Shown: piece after piece, positions 24,601 to 39,600 of the stretch
How positions within the stretch are numbered: the stretch's first letter is position 1
Layout of the letters: every line of letters begins with the position of its first letter
Source of the DNA: Typha latifolia
Taxonomy: Eukaryota > Streptophyta > Magnoliopsida > Poales > Typhaceae
NCBI GenBank assembly: GCA_019914945.1
Contig: CM034103.1
Location: 744,001-808,000, forward strand
DNA length: 64,000 bases
Direction: 5' to 3'
Translations under genes and position numbers: made by a program
Notes under the pieces: model-generated
What the model saw: the letters and a program-made list of their open reading frames with translations, nothing else
Told to the model about the DNA's origin: nothing
Databases searched by the model: none

Positions 24601-27600
24601 ATTGAAATCTAACTTCATTTTTCCTTCCTCAGGAAAGGGGTATTTCCTGTGGAATATTTTTCCTAGGAAATGTCATCCAAACACTCAGATAGAAAATATT
24701 TCCTACCTCCATGGAAATTCCTAAGGAAAGCCTAAATTCCACGGTTTTTTATGGGGATTTTTGCTGTCCAAATAGGCACAAAGAGTTTTCTGATATATGA
24801 TGTCATAGGTAGAGTTTTCCTGTCCTAAGAGTTTTATGGAGTGCAACAGTTAAACAATTTTAAGATCATCATCATTGCTGATTGCAATGATGCTTTTACC
24901 CTGTGACTCCTCTGGAATACTTCTCCATGGAAAGGGACAGTTAGTTTCATGTTGTGGATTCTCAGTTCTTGTTCTTGCACTTTTTCATAATGTTTAAGGG
25001 TCAGAGATTTTGCAATTTTGTTTAATTCTTTTTGTTGCTTTCATTAAAAGAGTACAGATAGTAATTATACCTAAGATTACTGAATTTATTACTTATAAAA
25101 TTTAGACGCTGCCCTGCTTTATAGTCAAAGATAAGTTTTATCTCTCAGTTGAAGTGTAGAAACACAGAAGACAATGACTGTCACCAAAAGATATGTGCAA
25201 TGAGATTGCTCTTTCACTGCTTCTATATGATTGTGTTGATACCTGGGTCTTTGATGATATTGATCTAATTTTCTTGTTTGTTTTCAGTGAATCACCAAAG
25301 GGAGCACATGATGCTTCGACGTATCAAAAGAAGGTTCAACTTTTATTGAATTATCATCTCTTTGTAAACCAAGTTATCAGTTAGTCTTATCCTAGGAAAG
25401 GTTGTGTGATTTTTTTTTTTTGGTTTAATTATTCAATTCTTTTGTCCATTCACAAGCTAAATGCAACTTGTTGAAGAAGAATTCATACTTGTAAGCTGTT
25501 AATTTATTTTCTTGAATGATGTAACAAAAGATTTTTTACTGCCAACTTGAATAAAATTTTCTTTTGATTTCCAAATAAATGTTCTTGCCTTGCCTTCAAC
25601 AGTGCACATATTTGTGGTACTCTTAATCATATGTTGAAAATCATCTGTGATGGACTTCTGCTATTTTATTACTAGAAAGAAAATCTGCATGCAGATTTTT
25701 GTAAATAATGTGGAAAAGAAAAACCTCATAAAGGATCTTCTGGACAACTTAACAGAAATCCTTCTATGAATGAAGGATTAGCAATATGGTAAATAAAAAT
25801 TATGAAATCCTAATCCATAATCTATATAAGGGTTCTTTTAGTTTCGGAATCTGTTTAACAGGTGGTTTCTTAGAAAACAATATATTTGCAGATAAACAGT
25901 ATATTCCTTTTCTTTTCATGTTGCTGTTGACTCGTTTATACTTGTGTATTTCAGTTTGAACTATCTGAAAGTCCTAAACAAATTTTGTTGCTAACTGATG
26001 TAAAGATCAGTTAGTGTGCTATATTTTTCTTTACATGAATGTAGTGAGATGGCTCCACAGCTCTGGTTCATTGTCTATATTCAGATCTAGAAGCAATACC
26101 AACAAAGTGTTAAGGTTACTTTGACTTCTTTGATCTGCCTTCACTCTTGATGAGCTTAAGTTAAATGGAGTCTACTCTCTCTCCCTCTTCTGCAAGAAAT
26201 AAAAGGTTACTGAAACACCAGAAATGGAGGCAAATATGAAACTTAAAGTTCATTGGTAGAGAACAGGTTTTCATGGACCCTTATACTCATTATGTCTAGT
26301 ATCTGATGGGCTAGGCACTTGCCTTTTTAACTGGAAAATCCACGAGAACATGACTGATTTTTTCTGATTGGGCACCTGAGTCCACACAAGATTTGGGCCA
26401 AACCATTTGTTGACCTACTGTTTTTATTTTTCTCTCAAATTTAGAGTGATGCAATGGTCTTTCAGTGAGATCAATTAAATTCATTGCATAATGAGCTCCC
26501 TTGAAAAGCATTGGCACATCTCTATATGAGGTGCTCTACCTAATGGACCTATAGCTCTTGTCTCGGTCTTTTTGTTATACTAGTTTGAGGACCCTTACTT
26601 TGCACAAATAAATATTAAAGAGGCACTTATGCATTATCTTGGGTGTTTAAAGAACTTTACTACATATATTCACTTTCCCTCTGGGTTTTGTACCCTCAAC
26701 CTAAGATTTCTAATCTCTCTTCTCGTTTCAATTGTGCAGCTTGCAGTGGAGTGCATATTTTGCTCTGCTTGCATTCGTTTTGCAGAGTGTTGCCCTCAGG
26801 AGGGAATTACAGGTTATCTATCCTCATACTGATCTTCTATTTGTTTTCAAATAACATGTAGGATTCTTATCCTCTAATCTTGTATTTGATTTATCTTATT
26901 GTAGAGAAACTTTGGACTGGTCTGGAAAGTTTTGTATTCGATTGGCTAATTAATGCAGACAGGTGAGGTTCCGTCAAATGGTTATCAAACATACCTTTTT
27001 CCTTGGCAAAAGCTTATCTTGAGCTGGAAATTTTTGTGTGGTGCCGCGATCACTTTAAGTCTAATTCATTGTTTTTCTAGAGGAAACTAATTGGTTGCTT
27101 TCTGTATAGGGTTGTTAGCCAAGTTGACTATCCTTCGTTGGTTGATTTACGAGGACTTCTGTTAGATCTTGTTGCACAACTATTAGGAGCTTTATCACGG
27201 ATTAGGTGTGCCTTAATCTTTCCAAAGTTCCTTGTCTTGACATTTAATTCATGCTAAATTTTTTTGATTCATTTTGTATGATTTTGTGAATGGTAAGAGT
27301 TTGCTTTTCTCTTTACTGAAGGCTCTCATGATACCTATGACAGTCTGATTATATTCAATTATACAGGTTTAGTTCTGTGACAGAACGATTTTTCATGGAG
27401 CTGAATACTCGACGTATTGATACCAGTGTTGCCAGGAGTGAGACACTTAGCATAATCAATGGGATGCGCTATCTTAAATTGGGGGTATGCATTAGCTGTC
27501 AGCCTGTCAGTGCTATCAAATCAATTTTCCCTTTTCTTGTCTTGACCTTTCATTTGCTTTTACTTTCTAAAGTGAATCCTATATCTACCTCTACTATTTG

Positions 27601-30600
27601 TTATTGTTATGGTAAGCTTTTGTTAATGGGTAATAGCCAATAAATAGCAGAGCAAGATTAGGGTTGTTACTGACAATTGGCACTTTTGACGACCATATGT
27701 CAAAATCTATTCTTTGCTTAACTAGTTATGTAACACAAGCTGCTATTTCCATCAAACCGGCAGGACATTAAAGTGATCATTGGACGGTATGTGTTAAGTT
27801 TGCTGCTTTAGGCTTGGTTAATATGGCATGTATTAGGACAGAAGTGCTGAGGTGAATCCGTCAAAACCTAGGAACTACTTGCGACCCATTTTATTAAGTG
27901 ACCAAATTGTCTGGACTGTTTGATAAATAGGTTGAGTCGAGTTAGATTAGGGATGATAAAATTTAGTGGCATGGTTTTTATCTCTCTTTGTTAACCTGGC
28001 AACTTAGGTATAACATGATAAGCTATTAATCAGAAAGCTGCTTATTTAACATGACCATGAAAACTGGCAGTTTAACTTTTTTAATATAATTTCGCTGGTT
28101 TATGTGGACCACTCCATGGATTGCTATCTTTTGGTCAAATAAAAAGTCTAGTGGGCCACAGGTTACAAAAGAGTATATCTGCATTGTGAAGATTTGTCTT
28201 AGTTGCAACAAGTTAGAATGGAATTGATGATTCAAAGCGGTGCATTTGATTTCTCAATTTAATTACTTTTCCCACCATAGTTCAAACTTCAAACAGTGAG
28301 ATAGTAAATATACATATTGGTACTGTATTAGATTTGCTAAACCGTGGTTCTCTCTATTAATCTGTTGATTGAATTGATTGATGCAACTTATGAACTCTAC
28401 CAGGTTAAGACAGAGGGTGGACTGAATGCGTCAGCATCCTTTGTTGCAAAAGCAAACCCTCTTAATCGTGCTCCCCATAAAAGAAAGAGTGAACTCCAGC
28501 ATGCATTGTGCAACATGCTTTCAAGCATACTGGCACCGCTTGCAGAGGGTGGAAAAAATCATTGGCCTCCATTGGGTGTGGATCCTGCATTAAATTTGTG
28601 GTATGAAGCTGTTGCTCGAATTAGAGGTCAGCTGATGCATTGGATGGACAAACAGAGCAAACACATAGCTGTAAGTTTGTTTTGTAAGATTTACTTTGTA
28701 GGAAGATTGATTCTCTCTACTTGTCTGTGATAAATATACCTGTTTAATTGGATGACCTACACTGGTGACATACAATGACTATCTCAACCTTTTTGGCTGC
28801 AATTTCTGGATCTTAATTAATTGAATTCTTCCATAATTATGTAGGTTCTGTAGGAGAAACTCATTTCATTACTTTAGGCTGTTCTCTAAGAGTGGTATTG
28901 AACTATTGATTTCCATCTCCTCTAATTGGACCTCAATGAGTCAATGTGCTTGTTTTGTTAAGGATGGTGGAAATATGTTTTCTGTTTGAGTTAGTTTACT
29001 ATCATCCAAGATATCTGGTAGCACAATTAAACCACATGTCCACAACAATATCCTCGAGTAGAGATCCTGATACTTCTGCAATTTGAGCTTCTTTTTGCCT
29101 GCCAATATCTTGAGTTCTTGACTACCCATGTTATGTGCTTACCCTCTTTATCTACTCTTGTTTGTTTCTAACCGCTGTTTATCAGAGCACACTTGTTGAA
29201 GCTTTGTTGACTTGCTGTAATTCTTAAATTTCATTATGCACGATTACTTGACTAAATGCATTATTACATGAATGAAAATTGCTTAGAACTATAGAAATGT
29301 TGTGCTCTCAGATTCAACATTTTATGAAGTCCTTTTTGGTTCTTTTTTTAGAATTTAATTTTTACCTTTTTTTTAATTTTTTTTATATGGAAGTATATTT
29401 CCTTATCCAGGTCGGCTTCCCACTAGTGACCGTGTTACTCTGTCTTGGTGATCCCCAGACCTTCAATGCTAACTTTGGGTCACATATGGAACTTCTGTAC
29501 AAGCATCTTAAGGTGAGTTTGCATATATATTGTTGACTTCAGGTTGGAAGCTAGTATTAATTTCAGTTGTTTGGATCTCCATTGCATTTTCTTATGATAT
29601 CAGCTGAGTAAAGATGCTAATCAACTTCTTGTGTTCTTCATCACGAAAAAGAAAAGTTGATTGAAGCCTTATTTTTGCAGGATAAAAACCATCGTTCTAT
29701 GGCACTAGATTGTCTTCATCGACTTGTAAAGTTCTATTTAAATGTTTATGCAGATTATCAATCTAAAAACCGCGTATGGGATTATTTAGACAGTGTAACA
29801 TCTCAGTTGCTGACAATTTTGAAGAAAGGTTTGCTGACTCAAGATGTTCAGCATGATAAGCTTGTAGAGTTCTGTGTGACTCTATCTGAGAGCAACCTAG
29901 ATTTCTCCATGAATCACATGATACTGGAACTGTTGAAAGCTGATAGTTTAAGTGAAGCAAAGGTTATTGGTCTAAGGGCTCTGCTTGCCATTGTCATGTC
30001 TCCTTCTAATCAGCAATTCATTTTGGATGTTTTTCATGGTAATGCCCTTGCTTCATTAGAGAATCTCTCTTTTGCATTTTGATTTCAACAATTTGATAAC
30101 TATCTTGTGAACAGTATTTTTATTGATTCATTGAACATTCAGCTCATGGTGTTGGTCACTACGTCCCAAAAGTGAAATCTGCAATTGAGTCAATCTTAAG
30201 GTCTTGTACTAAGGCCTATAGTGTAGCTCTTCTTACTTCACCCAAGACTACCACAGGTATATTTTTCTTATTCTCATTGTTCTCATTTTAAGTTCTGTCC
30301 TTTGTATATATTTATAGAGTTTATTTAAGTACAATGAAGACTGTAATAGCTACCTATGAAGTACAATTAACTGCCTTATCACTCTGTCTTCTTCTTGTGT
30401 CATATGTCAGATATTTTATTTGCATACATTTTAATGTTTAATTATCTTTAGGTAAGCTGTTAAGATCAGCATATAGTCCAGGTCTTGTAGGTATTATTAA
30501 GGCAAAGAGTTGGTGGTCAAATAGGATATCTAGATTAACTTTCAAGTTCTGTCTGAAACAACTGGTTCTAGATTACTTGACTTTTGAAGTGTTCCTATAG

Positions 30601-33600
30601 TTGCATTATTTTTATTTACTTTTTGTTGAATATGTATGTGCTCTGCAAGTTGGTTTTATTTCCAAAATGTTTTTATGAAACTTAATGTCAACTTCTCCAG
30701 ATGCTGTAACAAAAGAAAAATCTCAGGGATCTCTCTTCAGGTCAGTGCTGAAGTGCATACCGTATTTGATAGAAGAAGTGGGGCGTAGTGATAAGATAAC
30801 TGAAATAATTCCCCAGCATGGTATAAGTATTGACCCAGGTGTTCGTGAAGAAGCAGTACAGGTGATGAACCGGATTGTACGATATCTACCACACCGACGA
30901 TATGCTGTGATGAAGGGAATGGCAAACTTTATATTAAAACTTCCTGATGAGTTTCCACTTCTTATTCAAACATCACTAGGCCGTCTTGTGGAACTTATGC
31001 GACTATGGAGGGTTTGTTTATCTGAAGAGATCTTAATGAAGGATACACAGAATATGAAGCGATCTGGTCTGGGAAGTAATTCGTTCCAGAGGTCCCCTTT
31101 TCATCAATCAGGGGATCCGGCTGAATTCCGTACATCAGAAATGGATGCAGTTGGTCTTATTTTCCTCAGTTCTGTGGATATTCAAATAAGGCATACTGCT
31201 TTAGAGTTATTGCGTTGTGTTCGATTCTTAAAAAATGATATTCGAGAGTGCTTAGTAAATGAACGAAATGGTCATAAGTTGAAGCATGAAGCAGAACCAA
31301 TATTTATCATCGACATCCTAGAAGAAAATGGGGTGAGTTTTCACTTTCAATGCTTTTTATTCTTTTTTCTTTCGGCGGAGGGGGAGAGATTAATCGGAAG
31401 TTCTCTATGTGACCTTTACATGGATGGTTAAGAAATAGTTTCATAAGGTCAACTTACAAAGATTTATGTTGATGAGTTTGCAGGATGACATTGTTCAGAG
31501 CTGCTATTGGGATCCGGGCCGTCCTTATGATTTGAGAAGGGAGATGGATCCCATTCCACCAGACATAACACTTCAATCCATTCTTGAAGGAGTAGATAAA
31601 AACAGATGGGCCCGCTGTCTTAGTGAAGTTGTAAAGTATGCTGCTGATCTTTGCCCGAATTCTGTGCTGGAAGCAAGGCAAGGAAATACTTTGTCTATAT
31701 ATATTACCTTGTTAATTGTATTGTCTTGTAAGCAGTGTGCTGCCTTATAATTTCTCTCTTTCTGATCTTGTTATGGAGATTACAGTCTATTTTTGCAAAT
31801 TTTCTATTGGTTGCGATACTTCACAGCAGCACAGTTCAATGTAAAATGCTTCTGAACGAATAGTTTCATGCCAATTAACAAATTACTCCCTCTGGTTCTG
31901 GCATAATCTGATAAGCAGATTGAATGTTCTAACCAAAGGCTGACTTGTGAGATGACAATCATAAGATGATGAGAAAGTAAAGAAAATGCTGACCTTAAAT
32001 TTGCATCAGACATGTAGTGGTAATATCTTCAGTTCTTCACATTGAAGAGCTTGTTTTCTTGTGAGGTGCTTTTAGATCCTTGAAAAACATATCCATGCCA
32101 AAACTAAAAGTAGTCTCTCTTGTTATCTTAATTTGTCAAACTTTATCAGATTACTCAGAAAGTCTATCAGGATGTGATTGCGAGTTCTGACTATTTTTTC
32201 TTTAATGGCTTGACAATTTACCTGTCACTCATTATTTGATAGGTCAGAGGTTGTGCGGAGACTTGGGCAAATTACACCTGTTGAACTAGGTGGAAAGGCT
32301 CAGCAGTCGCAAGATTCAGAAACTAAGTTGGAACAATGGATAATATATGCTATGTTTGCTTGCGCCTGCCCATCTGATAATAGAGAAGAAGTTCGCCTTA
32401 CAGCAGCAAAAGAGCTTTTCCATCTGATTTTTCCATCACTTAGACATGGATCTGAGGCTCATGCAGTAAGTTGGTACCAATAATATCCACACTTTTCAGA
32501 TACTAGTGTTGGTGAAAAAGGTTTACTAGAATTTAACCCATCATTTACTTTGGTCTTATTGCTTGCTTTATATACCAAGTTTTCTATTAAGTTGTATCCT
32601 TTAAGTTATTGACTCAGCTTGAGCCAGGTGAATAGTATAAATTTTCTTTGTGGATTCTTATCCAAGTCTGGCAGCAAGGGCTTATGCTGACATACTGATT
32701 ACTTGATTCTTTGTCCTTAGCTATTTTCACATAAACAGTTTAATGGTCAACAACTTATATTATTTTTCTTCTTACAGCTTGCTGCTACTACTGCTCTTGG
32801 TCACTCACATCTAGAAGTATGTGAAACCATGTTTGGTGAACTTGCATCCTTCCTTGAAGAGGTTTCATCAGAAACAGAAACAAAAACAAAATGGAAGGTA
32901 TCTCAGACATTTAATCTTCTCCTTTTATCAGTATAAATCAAAATAAATTTTAGCCTCTTTTTCTGCTAAATCCTTCATATACAAGTTTTAAAGGTTTCAT
33001 CAGTTAGATTGCTTCATTTCCCCTTCTAGGCTTCTATCCTCAGACCCAAAGAACAAAAGAATTTATCGTAAGTGACAGAAAATATGTCCACTTGAAGTTG
33101 GACCAGCTATGAACTGCTGCATCTTGCTTTTAACACATAATATGTCTACCGTGCTAATAGTAAATAATTATCTTCCGGGTTTTAATGCAGAAGTTTTCAA
33201 TTAAGTGGTCTTCTGTATGTAGGATTAAACAACAGGGGGCTGTTTGGCTTCATGTATATCGATGTGCAGCATCTGCAGCTCTAAATGAGAGCAATTTGAG
33301 CAAAACCTTAAAATTCGCACCAATGGTTGAAAAACTGTGTTTTGACACCTACTTAATCTGAGTGGATGTCAAGATGCTGGCATGTTGCATATAGGCCTAA
33401 TTTGACACTTGGAAAGACCATATTATGATATCTATATAATAAAAACTGATTTTCATACTACATTTTGGGTGAATAAGATGCAGTTTCTTCAAATACATGA
33501 AACCAAATGACTCCTACAATTTGCTATTGGAGCACTATTGAAGGTTACTTTTGCTTTCTAAAGCTGGAAATTTGACACTTGGAAAGACTATATTATGATA

Positions 33601-36600
33601 TCTATATAATAAAAACTGATTTTCATACTACATTTTGGGTGAATAAGAGGCAGTTTCTTCAAATACATGAAACCAAATGACTCCTACAATTTGCTATTGG
33701 AGCACTATTGAAGGTTACTTTTGCTTTCTAAAGCTGGAAATTTGTTGATTTGGACTATCTCCATCGAAGTAAGATATAGCAGTGCTACTTGGTTGAGATT
33801 GTACATCTACCTAGAGTAAATATGTTTTAGCTGTTGATCTCAAATAGAAACATGCTAATCCCTGTTTATAGTCCAAAGAAGGTGTTTGAAAATGTAGTTA
33901 GGCACGTTGCATATGCCACTATGTTGCCTGCTTATCCCATTGCTTTCCAGTGGCTTCTTCACATTGGACCATATGACCCCACTTATGATTGGACACATAA
34001 CATGCATGACTGCATTTGACTTGCACCGGCATGTACTCTCTGGAAATTATCTGCAAGGTTTGGAACAGTACTTTTGCAATGGAATATGTTATACATAAGT
34101 AGGAAGAATAAAAGTTATACCAAAAGATTTAGAGAAGAACAGATATGAACTGCTGCAAATTCACCCTTGGTGAATATGGGACCAGCAGGCTACTGCAATC
34201 ATTAATTCTCCAAGAGAGGAATGAATGGATCAGTACACAAATGCATATCAGTCCTGAAAGGGAAGAATAGAGAATAGCACACATTTAACCTTGTTTTCTC
34301 TCCAGGTCCTCTTCTAGATAACACAGAAAGTAGTTAGTCTTCACTCTTCAAAAGGCTTATTAGTTTATATTGGATGCATTCAGCTAGAATTCCCTTAAGT
34401 TGTTTCCTGAATATTTTGTTTAATCTGAACAATATTAATACTACAGAAATCTTAATTATTTGATTGGATGAAATTGTTGTAACAAGATTCTCCAAATTGT
34501 TCAGGTTCTGGAAGATGTACTATTCTCTTTCTTTATGTGCATATAAGAATGACAAAGGAAGAGCATATTGTAGTTTTAATAGAAAATACTAAAGTGCAAA
34601 TCCATGATGGATGATTGATCATGTAAAGTTGAGTACATTGTTGTATTTTCTATTACTACTTCTCTTTCTTTATGTGCATATAATAATGACAAAGGAAGAG
34701 CATATTATAGTTTTAATAGAAAATACTAAAGTGCAAATCCATGATGGATGATTGATCATGTAAAGTTGAGTACATTGTTGTATTCCATTATTTTTTCCTC
34801 TGTGACATATTTTTAGGCTCAAATATGACTTCGCAATAACACAAACTCACCATTAGGTTAAAGAGTGACTGAATATTCCTGTTGTTTTCATGAGGTACAA
34901 ATTTACCTACCAAACAGAAGGCATCTAGAGTGACTAGAATATGCAGTATTTCTTGAATTGATGTTTATGGTAATGCAGAATCAGAGGTCACGTCGTGAAG
35001 AACTTCGCACTCATGTTGCAAATGTGCATCGTATGATTGCTGAGAAGATTTGGCCGGCTACGCTTAGCCGTAAACCTGTTTTCCGTCTACATTACCTCAG
35101 ATTCATTGAAGACACATACCGCCAGATTAATACACAAACCTCTGATGGCTTTCAGGACTTACAGCCTCTCCGATATGCATTAGCATCAGTTCTGAGATAT
35201 CTAGCTCCAGAATTTGTGGAGTCAAAGTCTGAGCGATTTGATGGCAGAACACGTAAGAAGCTCTTTGACCTACTTCTTACTTGGTGTGAGGAAACAGGCA
35301 GTACGTGGGGCCACGAAAGCACCAGTGACTATCGACGTGAAATTGAGCGCTATAAGTCAGGTCAACATAACCGTTCAAGGGAATCAATAGACAAAATTAC
35401 ATTTGATAAGGAAGTGATTGAGCAGGTGGAAGCAATTCAGTGGGCTTCCATGAATGCCATTGCTTCTCTTCTGTATGGGCCTTGTTTTGATGATAATGCA
35501 AGAAAGATGACTGGCAGGGTTATCTCCTGGATCAATAGCTTGTTTATAGAACCAACCACAAGAGCACCGTTTGGGTATTCACCAGTAGATCCACGAACAC
35601 CATCATACTCAAAGTATACAGGTGAGGGAGGACGGTTTGGTGGGCGGGACAAACAGAAAAGTGGCCACCTCCGAGTTCTGTTGGCAAAAACTGCGTTAAA
35701 GAATCTTTTGCAGACAAATTTGGATTTATTTCCTGCTTGCATTGATCAGGTCAGTTTCTATTGTGTTCCTTTCTCCTCTTCAACTTCATTTATGACACCT
35801 ATCTCACAAATCTTGTATGAACTCCGCACTTATTGCATGTGTTTCTCAACAAAGTTGGTAGCACATAAATTTCTATTGTCAGTAATTTATTCTGCATGAG
35901 AACTAAGAAATTATTCATTCTTTTAGTTCTTGGGTCAAAACAGTATCTAGAAAATTAAGTCTGATGTTGGCATCAGCTATTGTGCAGCTAAACAAAGTTT
36001 TATAAAATTACCTAGTTGCGATATGCACAACTGTCTACTCTTTCTAGAAGGCACTTGGCATTTACGACTTATTCATATGAAGTAGTGGCTGCATTAGGAT
36101 ACTGATAATCTTGAATTGCATCATATATGGCAAGTAACTTTAACTGTACCAGAAAGGAAGAAATACTACAATCTAATCAGATCTGTTTAAGTGTGTATAA
36201 GTTTATTTAGTCCCAAGAGTTGAATTTAGCATGTAACAATTTTTTACAATTTTTCATATCTTTCTGGTAGGTAAGAATGACTACGAATGTGGTAGCCAGG
36301 AGTAATTTTCTTTGTTTTAGTCTCTGATCTACATCAATTCTACATTATTAGCTCTAGAACCTTGTCGTAGTGTACTCGAGTTTCAGTTGGTAGATATTGT
36401 AAAACAGGATTATAGTACTTGTTTTGAGCTTTTGCATTCATTTGTCGTAGTGTACTTGACCTTTTCCCCTACAAGGAAGATTTGTTTATTTCAGTTAGCT
36501 TGAACTAGGAGTCCCCTAGATTCTGAATCAGTTTATGACAACCTAATATCTCAATCTTTTTTGATGAATCTAGTAAGCAAACTAAGATAGTAGTATCATG

Positions 36601-39600
36601 TTACAGTGCTATTCTCCAGATCCTTCATTATCAGATGGTTACTTTAGTGTGCTTGCGGAAGTCTACATGCGCCAAGAAATTCCAAAATGTGAAATCCAGA
36701 GACTCCTAAGTTTGATTCTCTATAAGGTGGTTGATCAAACTAAACAAATTCGTGATAGTGCCCTCCAAATGTTGGAGACCCTCTCTGTTCGTGAGTGGGC
36801 TGAGGATGATGCTGAGGGCATTGGACGTTATCGAGCTTCTGTGGTTGGCAACCTTCCTGACTCCTACCAGCAGTTCCAGTACAAGCTCTCATCAAAACTT
36901 GCCAAGGACCATCCTGAGTTGAGTGAGCTCCTGTGTGAGGAAATAATGCAGCGCCAACTTGATGCAGTAGACATCATTGCCCAACATCAGGTCCTAACGT
37001 GCATGGCTCCTTGGATAGAAAATCTTAATTTCTTAAAACTATGGGAATCTGGTTGGAGTGAGAGATTGCTGAAAAGTCTTTATTATGTGACATGGAGGCA
37101 CGGTGATCAGTTTCCTGATGAGATTGAGAAACTCTGGAGCACGGTTGCTAGCAATACCCGTAATATTATTCCGGTTCTTGATTTTTTGATCACCAAAGGG
37201 ATTGAGGACTGTGATTCCAATCCGTCAGCAGAGATTACTGGTGCATTTGCTACATATTTTTCAGTTGCTAAGCGTGTTAGTTTATATCTTGCTCGCATTT
37301 GCCCACAACAGACTATTGATCACTTGGTCTGCGAGTTATCTCAGAGAATGCTGGAGGATTGTGAGGAACCTATTAGACCAAGTAAGGGTGAGGCATCTGC
37401 CAACGTTATATTGGAGTTCTCTCAAGGGTCTAGTGCAACCCAGATAGCAACTGTTGTAGATAGCCAGCCTCACATGTCTCCCTTGCTTGTCCGTGGTTCC
37501 CTTGATGGCCCACTTAGAAATGCCAGTGGAAGTTTGAGCTGGCGGACTTCAGCTATAACTGGCCGGAGTATCTCGGGCCCCTTGAGCCCGCTGCCTCCGG
37601 AGGTTAACATTGTGAATCCTACTGCTGGCCGATCAGGTCAGCTCCTTCCAGCGCTGATGAACATGTCAGGGCCATTGATGGGTGTCCGAAGTTCAACTGG
37701 TAACTTAAGGAGCCGTCATGTTTCCCGAGACAGTGGAGATTACTTAATTGATACACCCAACTCAGGTGATGATATTTTGCATCAAGGGGGCAGCGGACTT
37801 CATGGGATCAATGCAAGTGAGCTCCAATCAGCCTTGCAAGGTCACCATCAGCACTTACTTTCACGTGCTGACATAGCTCTAATTCTTCTTGCTGAAATTG
37901 CATATGAAAATGATGAAGATTTCCGTGAAAACTTGCCCCTGCTATTCCATGTTATATGTGTTTCAATGGATAGTTCAGAAGATATTGTGCTTGAACACTG
38001 TCAAGATTTGCTTGTTAATCTGCTTTATTCACTTGCTGGACGGCACTTAGAGTTATATGAGGTTGAGAGCAGTGAAGGGGAGAATAAACATCATGTAGTG
38101 AGTTTAATAAAGTACATTCAGTCTAAGCGTGGCAGTTTGATGTGGGAGAATGAGGATCCTTCTCTTGTACGAACGGAGCTTCCTAGTACCTCACTACTAT
38201 CAGCACTTGTACTGAGCATGGTTGATGCCATTTTCTTCCAAGGCGACCTTCGTGAAACATGGGGTGCTGAAGCACTAAAATGGGCCATGGAATGCACATC
38301 CAGGCACCTTGCATGCCGTTCCCACCAGATATATCGTGCTCTCCGACCTAGTGTTAAAAGTGATAGTTGTGTCTTGCTCCTTCGATGCCTTCACAGGTGT
38401 TTGGGAAATCCTGTTTCAGTTTCTCTGGGCTTTGCAATGGAGATTTTGTTAACTCTGCAAGTAATGGTAGAGAATATGGAGCCTGAGAAGGTAATACTTT
38501 ATCCACAGCTCTTTTGGGGTTGTGTTGCAATGATGCATACAGACTTTGTGCACATCTACTGTCAGGTGCTTGAACTTTTTTCCCGAGTAATTGATCGTCT
38601 ATCCTTCCATGATCAGACAACTGAGAATGTATTAATATCCAGCATGCCACGTGATGAGCTGGACAACAGCAATTATGATGCAGCAGATTTTCACAGACAA
38701 GAATCAAGATCTGGAGGAGAACGATTGCCACCTGAGGGTGGAAAAGTGCCTGCCTTTGAAGGGGTGCAGCCCCTTGTGCTAAAAGGGCTCATGTCCACTG
38801 TTAGCCATGGCTCAGCAATTGAGGTTTTATCTCGAATAACAGTTCCCTCCTGTGATTCTGTATTTGGTAACCCAGAGACAAGACTTTTAATGCACATCAT
38901 GGGCTTGCTGCCGTGGCTTGGGTTGCAGCTCATTAGTGAAGCGGCCTCCCCTGGGTCAGCTTCGCCTCTACAAGAGCAATATCAGAAAGCCTGCTATGTG
39001 GCATCCAATATTTCGTTATGGTGCCGTGTAAAATCATTAGATGATCTTGCAGAAATTTTTCTAGCTTATTCCCATGGTGAGATCACATCTATTGAAGATC
39101 TCTTTATACGTGCATCACCACCAATCTGTGCTGAGTGGTTCCCAAAACACTTATCTTTGGCATTTGGACACTTACTGAGGCTGCTTGAGAGGGGTCCCAT
39201 GGATTACCAACAAGTGATACTCTTGCTGCTAAAAGCACTGTTGTACCAAACTCCGGTGGATCCATCACAGATCCCACATGTGTACAATATTGTCTCACAG
39301 CTTGTGGAGAGCACATTGTTTTTGGAGGCATTGAATGTGTCAGAAGCACTCTTGCGGAGTTGTAGCAGTGTGGCAGGTGGGCATAATGATGAGCCAGGAT
39401 CGAATGAGAATGGTTATGGTTTAGGAGAGAAGTTTACATCAGGTACTCTTGCACCTCAGACATCATTCAAGGCTAGGAGTGGACCCTTGCAGTATGTATC
39501 TGGATTTGGGGTTGCAATAGGACAAGGTGGTGGAAGTACAGCAGAAGGTGGCTTGGCCCCGCGAGAAGTGGCACTGCAAACTACTCGCTTGCTTCTTGGG

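Noticed and set aside
35437..35742. Minus-strand frame over Furry exon 16
   Set aside because: Shadow of a confirmed exon on the plus strand.
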